Origin: HK1 sp965202735
GTDB lineage: Bacteria; Pseudomonadota; Gammaproteobacteria; HK1
Assembly: GCA_965202735.1 (NCBI GenBank)
Contig: OZ241844.1
Coordinates: forward strand, 1,488,001-1,552,000
Length of the DNA stretch: 64,000 nucleotides
Reading direction: 5' to 3'
Shown piece after piece: positions 50,784-58,788 of this stretch. A model generated the notes under the pieces. It searched no databases and had not been told where the DNA came from. It was given only the letters and a program-made list of their open reading frames with translations. Each line of letters begins with the position of its first letter. Within the stretch, counting starts at the first letter, position 1. A program made the position numbers and the translations under genes.

Positions 50784-51896
50784 TCATCGACCCATGTCGC
50801 TGCTCTCGTGCTCGGCCCCCGCGAGCCAGTCGTCCCTGATCTCCACCCCCCAGCCCGGGCCGTCCGGAATCGCCACCCTGCCGTCGCGGGCCACGAGCGC
50901 CGGCTCGAAGAGCCCCTCCTGCCACGGGTAGTAGTCCAGGCCCTCGATGGTGAACTCGACGTAGGGCCCCGCCCCCGGAATGGCTCCCATCATGTGGAGG
51001 GTGAAGACGGTGACCAGGCTCAGGTTGGCCGCGTGCGGCGTGCACGGCAGGCCCGCGGCCCGCGCCATCGCGGCGACGCGAAGGGTCCGCGTGAGCCCGC
51101 CCAGATAGCAGATGTCGGGCTGGACCACGTCGACCGCGCGCATGCCGATCATCCGCCGCCACGTCGCCAGGTCGCAGTCCTGCTCGCCGCCGGTGACGTC
51201 GATGTCGAGCGGGGCAAGCGCCTCGGTGACCTCCCGGGTCCAGCCCAGCTCCCAATAGGGGCAGGGCTCCTCGAAGTGGCAGACGCCGTGATCGACGAGC
51301 ATCCGGCCCACCTCGACGGCGCGCGCCGGCGTAAAGCCGCTGTTGGCGTCGACCAGGAGGGCCGCCTCTCCGCGCAACGCCCGGCTCACCTCGGCCACGA
51401 TCGACTCCGTGCGCCCCGGCCACTCGTCCTCGTCGCGGCCGCACTCGCGGCCGATGCGGAACTTGAACGCGTCGTAGCCGCATTCGCCGCGCAGGCGCAC
51501 GAGCCGCTCGGCCTCGTCCCGCGGAGCGATATCGCGCCGCATGCTCGACCCGTACACCCGGATGGGCCGCGGCGTGCCGCCGAGCAGCTCGCACACGCTC
51601 TTCCCCTCCAGCTTGCCGCGCAGGTCCCACAGGGCGGTGTCGAGCCCGCCCATGGCGCGGCGCAGGTAGGAGCCGGGAAACTTGTGCTCCGCCTCCGGGA
51701 TGCGATCCATGAGCGCGTCGATGTCGAGCGGGTCGGCGCCGAACGCGTGGGGGGCGACCTGGCGGTGCAGCACCCGCGCGGTGATGTCGGCGTGGTAGGG
51801 CGCGGTCTGGCCCCAGCCCTCCGCGCCGCTGTCGGTGCACACCCGCACCATGCAGACGTGGCGGTTGGTCCAGGTCTCGATGCTCCGGATCTCCAT
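50784..51896 (-). CDS. Enolase-superfamily enzyme (mandelate racemase/muconate lactonizing group)
   Basis: A 370-residue protein with an N-terminal capping domain and a TIM barrel. Likely catalytic residues are Lys in FKFRIGR, metal ligands Asp in LLVDANSG, Glu in FEEPCP and Glu in GGEQD, and a His in TPHAANLS. These fit the mandelate racemase subgroup, which abstracts a proton alpha to a carboxylate, usually in sugar-acid dehydration. Ligand unknown. It is followed by the class-V aminotransferase and preceded by the amidinotransferase gene on the same strand. Confidence 0.92.
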   Translation of the reverse strand: MEIRSIETWTNRHVCMVRVCTDSGAEGWGQTAPYHADITARVLHRQVAPHAFGADPLDIDALMDRIPEAEHKFPGSYLRRAMGGLDTALWDLRGKLEGKSVCELLGGTPRPIRVYGSSMRRDIAPRDEAERLVRLRGECGYDAFKFRIGRECGRDEDEWPGRTESIVAEVSRALRGEAALLVDANSGFTPARAVEVGRMLVDHGVCHFEEPCPYWELGWTREVTEALAPLDIDVTGGEQDCDLATWRRMIGMRAVDVVQPDICYLGGLTRTLRVAAMARAAGLPCTPHAANLSLVTVFTLHMMGAIPGAGPYVEFTIEGLDYYPWQEGLFEPALVARDGRVAIPDGPGWGVEIRDDWLAGAEHESSDMGR

Positions 51897-52113
51897 GCCT
51901 CTGCGCCTCCGTGCACCTCGGAAGCCTCACCCGCGGAAGCGCTTGCGACGGTCTCCCGCCGACCCGCGCTTCACCACGCGGCTCCGTTCGTCACCCGCAC
52001 CGAACCCGCGCCCCTGCGATTCGCGGCATCCGAACGGCGCCGACTGGTCAGCCGACCGCGCCATCCCGGCGCCTGCGGCGGCTTCATCGCACGAGGACGG
52101 GACGGGGTCCGGA

Positions 52114-53247
52114 TCAGACCGGCCGGACCCGCGTCCCCGGAACCTGCTTCGGGAAGTAGTCCTCGCAGCCGCCGCGGCGCAGGACGTCGCCGGTGGCGCA
52201 GTGCAGCCCGCCGCCGAAGGGATAGGCGTCGCGGAACGGGACCGGGATCACCTCGAACCCGAGCCCGTCGAGCTGCTCCTGCTGGTAGACCTCGCTCGCC
52301 TCGACCACCACCGTCTTCGGGTCGAGCACCAGCACGTTCATCGACAGCCACACGCTGGAGTAGCACAGCGGCGGGGGCCGGTTGTGGGCCGGAGGAGCGG
52401 CGTCCACGATCTCCCAGCCGTTGGCCTCGAAGATGGCCCGCTGGGGGTCGGGCAGCCGGCGCTTCGGGTTGTTGATGACGAGCCCGGGCCGGAGCGGCAC
52501 GAACGTGGCGTCGATGTGGATCGGCCAGGGATCGCCGGGGAAGTTCACCGCGTGCACCCGATGGCCGGGGAAGTGGCGCTGGAGCCACTCCATCCCGCGC
52601 CGGTTCGTGGTCAGCCCGTGCTGGCAGAACAGGTCCCTGCCGATGCGCAGGATGTCGGCCGCGTCGAACAGCGGCTCGTGCTCGGTGGTGACGAAGTCGA
52701 GCGCGGCGGTGCGCGCGAGGCGCTCCTCGATGGTGATCTCGTCGAAGTAGCCCGCCTTGTAGGAGGCGTCGGTGAGCCGCGGACGCGGGGCCTGCTCCCA
52801 GCGGAACTCCGGGTCCTCGTCGAAGTAGCGCTGCATCAGCGGGTGGTAGGCGAGGTACTCCCAGTAGCGGCAGCGAAACGACATCGGGGCCGACAGGATC
52901 TCCTTGCCGACGGTGAGCAGCACGTCGCGCGGGGGCATGCAGCCGAACGAGGAGCCGGTCGTGAAGTCCGGCGTCACCACCGCCTGGTTCCACTGGATGG
53001 GGGTCGGGCGGTCGACGCGGACCCCGCGGCGCTCCAGCAACGATGCGAGGTGGTCGAGCTGGGCGTTCGCCCTCTCCACCGTCTCCAGCGGACGCGGCCC
53101 CCACATCCCCCGCATGTCGCTGTCCTCCGGGATCTTCGCCTGCGTGGCGGGCTCGGACGGCGGGATGCAGGTGAAGTCGGCGCGACCGACGATGACGTGC
53201 TCCAGCGGATCGAAGTCGTTCCACGAGCTGACGACGGTCCTGCCCAT
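52114..53247 (-). CDS. Amidinotransferase (glycine/serine amidinotransferase-like)
   Basis: A 377-residue enzyme of the guanidino-group-modifying superfamily. Catalytic residues appear as Asp in DAADILRIGRD, His in PWPIHIDATF and Cys in GGGLHCATGD, with MNVLVLDPKTVVVE before it. The N-terminal VIVGRADFTCIPPSEPATQ matches L-arginine:glycine (or serine/inosamine) amidinotransferases. It moves an amidino group from arginine to an amine. With the neighbouring enolase and aminotransferase it may form a small-molecule pathway, which is speculative. A MITE-like copy follows on the upstream side. Confidence 0.92.
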   Translation of the reverse strand: MGRTVVSSWNDFDPLEHVIVGRADFTCIPPSEPATQAKIPEDSDMRGMWGPRPLETVERANAQLDHLASLLERRGVRVDRPTPIQWNQAVVTPDFTTGSSFGCMPPRDVLLTVGKEILSAPMSFRCRYWEYLAYHPLMQRYFDEDPEFRWEQAPRPRLTDASYKAGYFDEITIEERLARTAALDFVTTEHEPLFDAADILRIGRDLFCQHGLTTNRRGMEWLQRHFPGHRVHAVNFPGDPWPIHIDATFVPLRPGLVINNPKRRLPDPQRAIFEANGWEIVDAAPPAHNRPPPLCYSSVWLSMNVLVLDPKTVVVEASEVYQQEQLDGLGFEVIPVPFRDAYPFGGGLHCATGDVLRRGGCEDYFPKQVPGTRVRPV

Positions 53248-53340
53248 CTGCACGACTCCTCCCGTCGAACCGCGCGGCTGCATCGAGGCGAGGCGCGAGT
53301 GTGCCCGAAAACGGGCGGGGAAGGACACGCCTTGCCGCCC

Positions 53341-53467
53341 GCACCGCGATTCCCGCCAGCGCCCGGAAGAGACCCTGCCGTGGCGGAATTGTGGTGCGAT
53401 TTCGACCTTCAGGGCGTCGAGTCGAGGGGATGTCGGGGGCCTGTTCCCGCCTGGCGGGAATGGCTGC
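53341..53467 (+). mobile_element. MITE-like element, family B, copy 4
   Basis: Runs from GCGATTCCCGCCAGCGCCCG to CCTGGCGGGAATGGCTGC, in the same orientation as copy 1 at 9911. The interior TTGTGGTGCGATTTCGACCT is identical over 20 bases. It lies in the divergent gap between the amidinotransferase and the methyltransferase. Confidence 0.85.
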
Positions 53468-53657
53468 CGCCCGCATCCCGGGGCTGGGCTGTCCTCGCTC
53501 GTGTCCGGCGAGATCGGAGCAATGACAGACCACGAGGGAAACCGGGCACCCGCGAAGGTGACGCCCGCCAGCGCGCCCGCGACAGCCAGGCGGCCAGGCG
53601 GCCCGTGCGGAGGCGGCTCCGGCTCGCTACGATCGGTCCAGCGCCGCACTTCGGGTC

Positions 53658-53711
53658 GAAGAGCCGAACGACGGCGAAGAGCCGAACGACGGCGAAGGGC
53701 GGGACGACGGC
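53658..53711 (+). repeat. 18-bp tandem repeat before the methyltransferase
   Basis: Three units: GAAGAGCCGAACGACGGC twice, then GAAGGGCGGGACGACGGC. The last unit ends one base before the ATG at 53713 and would contain the ribosome binding site (GAAGGG). Changes in unit number would keep the frame but alter the leader. Confidence 0.85.
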
Positions 53712-53712
53712 A

Positions 53713-54300
53713 ATGAGCGACGCGGATCGCGAACGCTGGAACGCACGCTACGCATCGGGCGAGTACGCCGCCCGCATCCACCCGAGCCCCCTGCTCGCGG
53801 CCTGGATCGACCGCCTTCCACGCGGCCGGGCCCTGGACGTGGCGTGCGGACCGGGGCGCAACGCGATCCATCTCGCCGCGCACGGCTACGCGGTCGATGC
53901 GATGGACATCTCCGGGGTCGCGCTCGCGAAGGCCCGCGAGCGGGCCGAGGCCGCAGGGGTCGCGGTCCGCTGGGTCGAGACCGACCTCGAGGGCGCGGAG
54001 GTCGCGCGGGACGCCTACGACGTGATCGTCGTCGCGCGGTTCCTGGACCGGCGCCTGATCCCCCGCCTCGCCGACGCGCTGCGACCCGGCGGCCACATCG
54101 TCTACGAGCACCACTACCTCACCCCCGCGGATGTCGGCGGGCCGAAGAGCCGCCGGTTCCGCGCGCGGCCCAACGAGCTCCTGGAACGGTTCCGCACGCT
54201 GCGGGTGCTGTCCTGGGAGGAAGGGACCGTCACCGACCCCGACGGCCGGCGCATGGCGCTCGCGCGCCTCGTCGCCTGCAGGGGATCGCCGGGGTACTGA
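53713..54300 (+). CDS. Class I SAM-dependent methyltransferase
   Basis: A 195-residue enzyme. The SAM motif I is ALDVACGPGRNAIHLA, motif II is the acidic AMDIS, and motif post-I/IV is DAYDVIVVARFLDR. TehB-like proteins have this size and order. Substrate unknown; thiopurine- or tellurite-type small molecules are possible. It starts directly after an 18-bp repeat. It is followed by a 630-bp gap filled largely by repeat family A. Confidence 0.88.
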   Translation: MSDADRERWNARYASGEYAARIHPSPLLAAWIDRLPRGRALDVACGPGRNAIHLAAHGYAVDAMDISGVALAKARERAEAAGVAVRWVETDLEGAEVARDAYDVIVVARFLDRRLIPRLADALRPGGHIVYEHHYLTPADVGGPKSRRFRARPNELLERFRTLRVLSWEEGTVTDPDGRRMALARLVACRGSPGY

Positions 54301-54419
54301 GGAGACCGCGCCGAACGGTGCCCGCACAGGCGGCGCGGAGGGTGGTGGCCGCGGCAGGCCGCGCTCCCCCTGCCGCCCGGCCGGGTCGCGGGCGACGCTC
54401 TCCGAAACGATCATGGCCG

Positions 54420-54853
54420 GATTGATGGCAGGACTCTCCGGAAGTCGTGACGAACGGTTCATCAGGCCCTCGGTCCGGGCCTTCGATGCCGGAAGACCGT
54501 CCGTCACCGCGCGATCTTCCGGTCGGGCGGCCAATGACCGCGACTCTTGAAGGGTCCTGGGATTGATGGCAGGACTCTCCAGAAGTCGTGACGAACGGTT
54601 CATCAGGCCCTCGATTCGGGCCTTCGATGCCGAAAGACCACCCGTCACCGTGCGATCTTCCGGTCGGGCGGCCAATGACCGCGACTCTTGAATGGTCCTG
54701 GGATTGATGGCAGGGCTCTCCGGAAGTCGTGACGAGCGGTTCATCAGACGCTCGAATCGGGTCTTCGATGCCGGAAGACCGCCCGCCACCGTGCGAGATT
54801 CCGGTCTGGTGGCCGGTGGCCGCGACTTTTGAAGGGTTCTGGGATCAATGGCC
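54420..54853. repeat. Dispersed repeat family A, three tandem copies
   Basis: Copies of about 141-145 bp start near 54420, 54563 and 54705. Each has TGATGGCAGG, GGAAGTCGTGACGA or AGAAGTCGTGACGA, GTTCATCAG, CTTCGATGCCG and GCGACT. They resemble the pair at 5161-5430. They separate the methyltransferase from adhC. Confidence 0.88.
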
Positions 54854-54930
54854 GGATCGACCGCCCCGCCGCATGGAGTGTGGTAGCTTCCCCGGCGGTC
54901 GATCACCGCAGCCCGAAGGAGAGCCGCACC

Positions 54931-56040
54931 ATGGAAACCCGAGCCGCCGTCGCCCACGAGGCGGGCAAGCCGCTGAGCATCGAGACCGTCACCCTCGCGG
55001 GACCGAAGGCCGGCGAGGTACTGGTCGAGATCAGGGCCACCGGCATCTGCCATACCGACGAGTTCACCCTCTCGGGCGCCGACCCCGAGGGGCTGTTCCC
55101 CGCCATCCTGGGACACGAGGGCGCGGGGGTCGTGGTGGAGGTCGGTGCGGGCGTCACGAGTGTCAGGCCCGGCGATCACGTCATCCCCCTCTATACCCCC
55201 GAGTGCCGCCAGTGCGAGTACTGCCTGAGCGGCAAGACCAACCTCTGCCAGGCCATCCGCGAGACCCAGGGCCGCGGCGTGATGCCCGACGGCACCAGCC
55301 GCTTCAGCATGGGCAACGACTCGATCTTCCACTACATGGGCACGTCGACGTTCGCCAACCACACGGTGCTGCCGGAGATCGCGGTGGCGAAGGTGCGCGA
55401 GGACGCGCCCTTCGACAGGATCTGCTACATCGGGTGCGGCGTCACCACCGGCATCGGGGCGGTGATCAACACCGCGAAGGTCGAGCCGGGCGCGAACTGC
55501 GTGGTCTTCGGCCTCGGCGGGATCGGGCTCAACGTGATCCAGGGCCTGCGTCTGGTGGGGGCCGACATCATCGTGGGCGTCGACCTCAACCCCGCCAAGC
55601 GCGAGCTCGCGGAGCGGTTCGGGATGACGCACTTCGTCAATCCGGCCGAGGTCGAAGGCGACCTCGTGCCGTATCTGGTGGACCTCACGAAAGGCGGCGC
55701 CGACTATTCGTTCGAGTGCATCGGCAACGTCGGCGTCATGCGCCAGGCGCTGGAGTGCTGCCACAAGGGCTGGGGCGAGAGCATCATCATCGGGGTGGCC
55801 GGGTCCGGCCAGGAGATCTCCACCCGCCCGTTCCAGCTCGTCACCGGGCGGGTGTGGCGCGGCACCGCCTTCGGCGGCGCCAAGGGCCGCACCGAGGTGC
55901 CGAGGATCGTCGACTGGTACATGGACGGGAAGATCAACATCGACGACCTCATCACCCACACCATGCCGCTCGAGGACATCAACAAGGCGTTCGATCTCAT
56001 GCACGCCGGGGAGTCGATCCGCAGCGTGGTGCAGTTCTGA
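54931..56040 (+). CDS. adhC: S-(hydroxymethyl)glutathione dehydrogenase
   Basis: A 369-residue class III zinc alcohol dehydrogenase. It oxidises the formaldehyde-glutathione adduct to S-formylglutathione with NAD. Catalytic zinc ligands are in GICHTD and GHEGAG and the cysteine of GCGVTTG; structural zinc Cys lie in CRQCEYCLSGKTNLC. The NAD site is VFGLGGIGLNVIQG. An AAGGAGAG site precedes the ATG. It forms an operon with fghA 25 bp downstream. Together they are the glutathione route of formaldehyde detoxification. Confidence 0.96.
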   Translation: METRAAVAHEAGKPLSIETVTLAGPKAGEVLVEIRATGICHTDEFTLSGADPEGLFPAILGHEGAGVVVEVGAGVTSVRPGDHVIPLYTPECRQCEYCLSGKTNLCQAIRETQGRGVMPDGTSRFSMGNDSIFHYMGTSTFANHTVLPEIAVAKVREDAPFDRICYIGCGVTTGIGAVINTAKVEPGANCVVFGLGGIGLNVIQGLRLVGADIIVGVDLNPAKRELAERFGMTHFVNPAEVEGDLVPYLVDLTKGGADYSFECIGNVGVMRQALECCHKGWGESIIIGVAGSGQEISTRPFQLVTGRVWRGTAFGGAKGRTEVPRIVDWYMDGKINIDDLITHTMPLEDINKAFDLMHAGESIRSVVQF

Positions 56041-56065
56041 GGCGGGCTCCAGGGTGGATTACGGA

Positions 56066-56929
56066 ATGAGCGACACGACGGGTTCCGGCGCGGTGGAGAC
56101 GCTCTCGGAGCAGCGCTGCCACGGCGGCGTGCAGGGCTTCTACCGGCACGCATCGCGCGAGACCGGAACGCCGATGCGGTTCGCGGTCTACCTGCCGCCG
56201 GCCGCGCGGCAGGGGCCGGTACCGGTGCTCTACTACCTCGCGGGGCTGACCTGCACCGAGGAGACCGCGACCATCAAGGCGGGCGCCCAGGCCCACGCGA
56301 GCCGGCTCGGGCTCGCGCTGGTGATGCCCGACACCAGCCCCCGCGGCGCATCCATCGAGGGCGAGGACGACGACTGGGACTTCGGGACCGGCGCCGGCTT
56401 CTACCTGAACGCCACGCGGGCGCCCTGGTCGGCCCACTACCGCATGTACGCCTGGGTCACCGGGGAGCTCCGCGCCCTGGTCGCGTCGCGGTTCCCGGTG
56501 AGGGACGACGCGACCGGCGTGTTCGGGCACTCGATGGGCGGACACGGGGCGCTGACCATCGCGCTGAAGAGCCCGGACCGGTACCGGACGGTGTCCGCCT
56601 TCGCCCCGATCTGCGCTCCGTCGCGGTGTCCATGGGGCGAGAAGGCGTTCAGCGGCTACCTGGGAGCCGGTCGGGCCGCCTGGGCCGGGCACGACGCCGC
56701 CGAGCTCGTCCGGTCCGGAGCGAAGTGCCCGCCGATCCTCGTCGACCAGGGCGAGAACGACCAGTTCCTGAAGGCCCAGCTCCATCCCCACCTGCTCGAA
56801 GCGGCGTGCCGCGAGGCCGGCCAGCCGCTCGAGCTCCGCCGCCACCCGGGCTACGACCACAGCTACTGGTTCGTCCAGACGTTCATCGCCGACCACCTGG
56901 AGCACCACGCGCGGGGCCTGGCCGGCTGA
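56066..56929 (+). CDS. fghA: S-formylglutathione hydrolase
   Basis: A 287-residue serine hydrolase of the esterase D family that splits S-formylglutathione into formate and glutathione. The nucleophile is in GHSMGGHG, the acid in DQGENDQF and the histidine in GYDHSYWF. LYYLAGLTCTEET is the family's oxyanion region. ATG 56066 has AGGGTGG eight bases upstream; GTG 56054 is an alternative. It lies directly after adhC and completes the pathway. Confidence 0.95.
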   Translation: MSDTTGSGAVETLSEQRCHGGVQGFYRHASRETGTPMRFAVYLPPAARQGPVPVLYYLAGLTCTEETATIKAGAQAHASRLGLALVMPDTSPRGASIEGEDDDWDFGTGAGFYLNATRAPWSAHYRMYAWVTGELRALVASRFPVRDDATGVFGHSMGGHGALTIALKSPDRYRTVSAFAPICAPSRCPWGEKAFSGYLGAGRAAWAGHDAAELVRSGAKCPPILVDQGENDQFLKAQLHPHLLEAACREAGQPLELRRHPGYDHSYWFVQTFIADHLEHHARGLAG

Positions 56930-57006
56930 TTCCACGGGGCCGTATCTTCGCCGCCGCGTGCGGCCCGCGAAGGGACACCGGCGGGCTCCACGCAAGCCGC
57001 CGTCGG

Positions 57007-58623
57007 CTACCCGCCGTCGCCGCGCGCCGCACGAAAACGCGCGAGCGCGACCGCACGCTCGCGGGCGTGATCGACGATCGGCGCGGGATAGCCGCGCGAT
57101 TCGAGCGGCGCGTTCCACGGCCGGTGAGCCGCCTTGCCCGAAAGCCCCTCGAGCTCCGGAATCCAGCGGCGCACGTAGTCCCCGCCGGGGTCGAAGCGCT
57201 CGCCCTGCGACGTGGGGTTGAAGATCCGGAAGTACGGCTGCGCGTCGGTGCCGGTGGACGCCGCCCACTGCCAGCCGCCGTTGTTGCTGGCGGGGTCGCC
57301 GTCGACGAGCCGGCGCATGAACCAGCGCTCCCCCTCCCGCCAGTCGATGTGCAGATCCTTTGTGAGGAAGCTCGCGACGATCATGCGCGCGCGGTTGTGC
57401 ATCCAGCCGGTGGCGGCCAGCTCGCGCATCCCGGCGTCGACGATCGGGTACCCGGTCATCCCCGCCTGCCATGCCCGCAGGCGGTCCGCGTCGTCGTCCC
57501 ATTCGAGGGCGTCGCAGCCCGGCCGGAACGCGCCGTCGAGCACCCGGGGGTGCGCGTCGAGGATGGCGTGGTAGAACTCGCGCCACACCAGCTCGTCGAT
57601 CCAGGTTCCGACCCCCTCCTCCGCCGCCGGCTCGGACGCGGCCAGCGCGAGCCCCGCGCGCACGCACTCGCGCACCGAGATCGCGCCGAAGCGCAGGTAC
57701 GGCGAGAGCCTGGAGGTTCCTCCCAGGGCGGGGAAGTCGCGGTCGATGCGGTAGCGGCGCGCGGCGCCGCCGAGGAACGCGTCCAGCCGCTCCCGCGCCG
57801 GTGAGGCTCCGCCGCGCGGGATGTCGGCCGCCTCCGCCCTCGCTCCGCTCCGGTGCGGCGACCCATCGGCGGACTCGACGGCCAGCGACAACGAGCCCGA
57901 ACGAGGAGGCCACGCCCCACTCCGGTGCGGCGACCCATCGGCGGACTCGACGACCGGCGACAACGAGCCCGAGCGCGGAGGCCGCGCACCGCACCGGTGC
58001 GGCGACCCATCGGCGGATTCGACGACCGGCGACAACGAGCCCGAGCGCGGAGGCCACACCCCGCACCGGTGCGGCGACGCATCGGCGGGGGCTTCGGGGA
58101 TGCGCGGCGGCATCGCCGGAGTGGGGGCCGCGCCCGGCGGACGCGCCCGATACCGCCGCCACCACGCCCGCCGAAAGGGCGTGTAGACGGAGTAGACCCC
58201 GCCCCGCGCGGTACGGACCTCATCGCCTTCGAAGACGACGCGGTCCTTGAACGTGCGCACCTCGACGCCGTCGCGCGCCAGCGCGTCCCGCACCATCCGG
58301 TCGCGCTCCTTCGCATACGGACCGTAGTCGCGGTTCCAGGTCACCAGCGACGCCCTGCACGCGCGGGCCAGAGCCGGAAGGCAGTGGTGCGGAGCGCCCC
58401 GCAAGACGATGAGCCCGGACCCCGCCGCCTCGAGCGCCGAGGCGAGATCGTCGAGGCACGCGCGCAGGAACCGCAGCCGCGGACGGGCGTCGCGATGCCG
58501 TTCGAGCAGCGCGTCGTCCAGCACGAACACCGGCGCCAGCGCCTCGGCCCGCCGGCAGGCGTCGGCCAGCGCCGTGTTGTCCGCGATCCGCAGATCGCTC
58601 CTGAACCAGTGGATGACCCGCAT
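57007..58623 (-). CDS. phr: Deoxyribodipyrimidine photolyase with in-frame repeat insert
   Basis: A 538-residue photolyase/cryptochrome. It has an N-terminal alpha/beta domain (HWFRSDLRIADNTALADACR) and a C-terminal FAD domain (LSPYLRFGAIS, WREFYHAIL, NRARMIVASFLTKDL, NNGGWQWAASTGTDAQPYFR). The latter Trp/Asn-rich segment is typical of class I CPD photolyases. Between the domains, residues about 178-258, lie four tandem 24-residue units (SADGSPHRCGARPPRSGSLS and relatives). These make the protein some 60-70 residues longer than usual and are likely disordered. The enzyme repairs UV dimers with light. Confidence 0.94.
   Translation of the reverse strand: MRVIHWFRSDLRIADNTALADACRRAEALAPVFVLDDALLERHRDARPRLRFLRACLDDLASALEAAGSGLIVLRGAPHHCLPALARACRASLVTWNRDYGPYAKERDRMVRDALARDGVEVRTFKDRVVFEGDEVRTARGGVYSVYTPFRRAWWRRYRARPPGAAPTPAMPPRIPEAPADASPHRCGVWPPRSGSLSPVVESADGSPHRCGARPPRSGSLSPVVESADGSPHRSGAWPPRSGSLSLAVESADGSPHRSGARAEAADIPRGGASPARERLDAFLGGAARRYRIDRDFPALGGTSRLSPYLRFGAISVRECVRAGLALAASEPAAEEGVGTWIDELVWREFYHAILDAHPRVLDGAFRPGCDALEWDDDADRLRAWQAGMTGYPIVDAGMRELAATGWMHNRARMIVASFLTKDLHIDWREGERWFMRRLVDGDPASNNGGWQWAASTGTDAQPYFRIFNPTSQGERFDPGGDYVRRWIPELEGLSGKAAHRPWNAPLESRGYPAPIVDHARERAVALARFRAARGDGG
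57850..58100. repeat. 72-bp coding minisatellite in phr
   Basis: Units begin with CCGGTGCGGCGACCCATCGG at 57850, 57922, 57994 and 58066 (the last with GCATC). Exactly 72 bp apart, so the reading frame of phr is kept. Unit identity is high, indicating recent or ongoing expansion. Confidence 0.96.
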
Positions 58624-58788
58624 GACGGAGACGCCCTTCTCCTCGGTCGGCAGACGTCGGCCCGCCCGGCGCGGACCACTTCGATGGTGGATGACCGCGT
58701 GACGGAGGCGCTTCCCGGTCAGGCCGCGCCACCATGTGTTGTGCGGCCCGGCGCACGCCGGCCCCGCGTCGAGCCACGCCCGGCGCGA

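Noticed and set aside
52898..53716. Plus-strand frame across the amidinotransferase
   Set aside because: Antisense shadow of a well supported gene; no start signal or domain.
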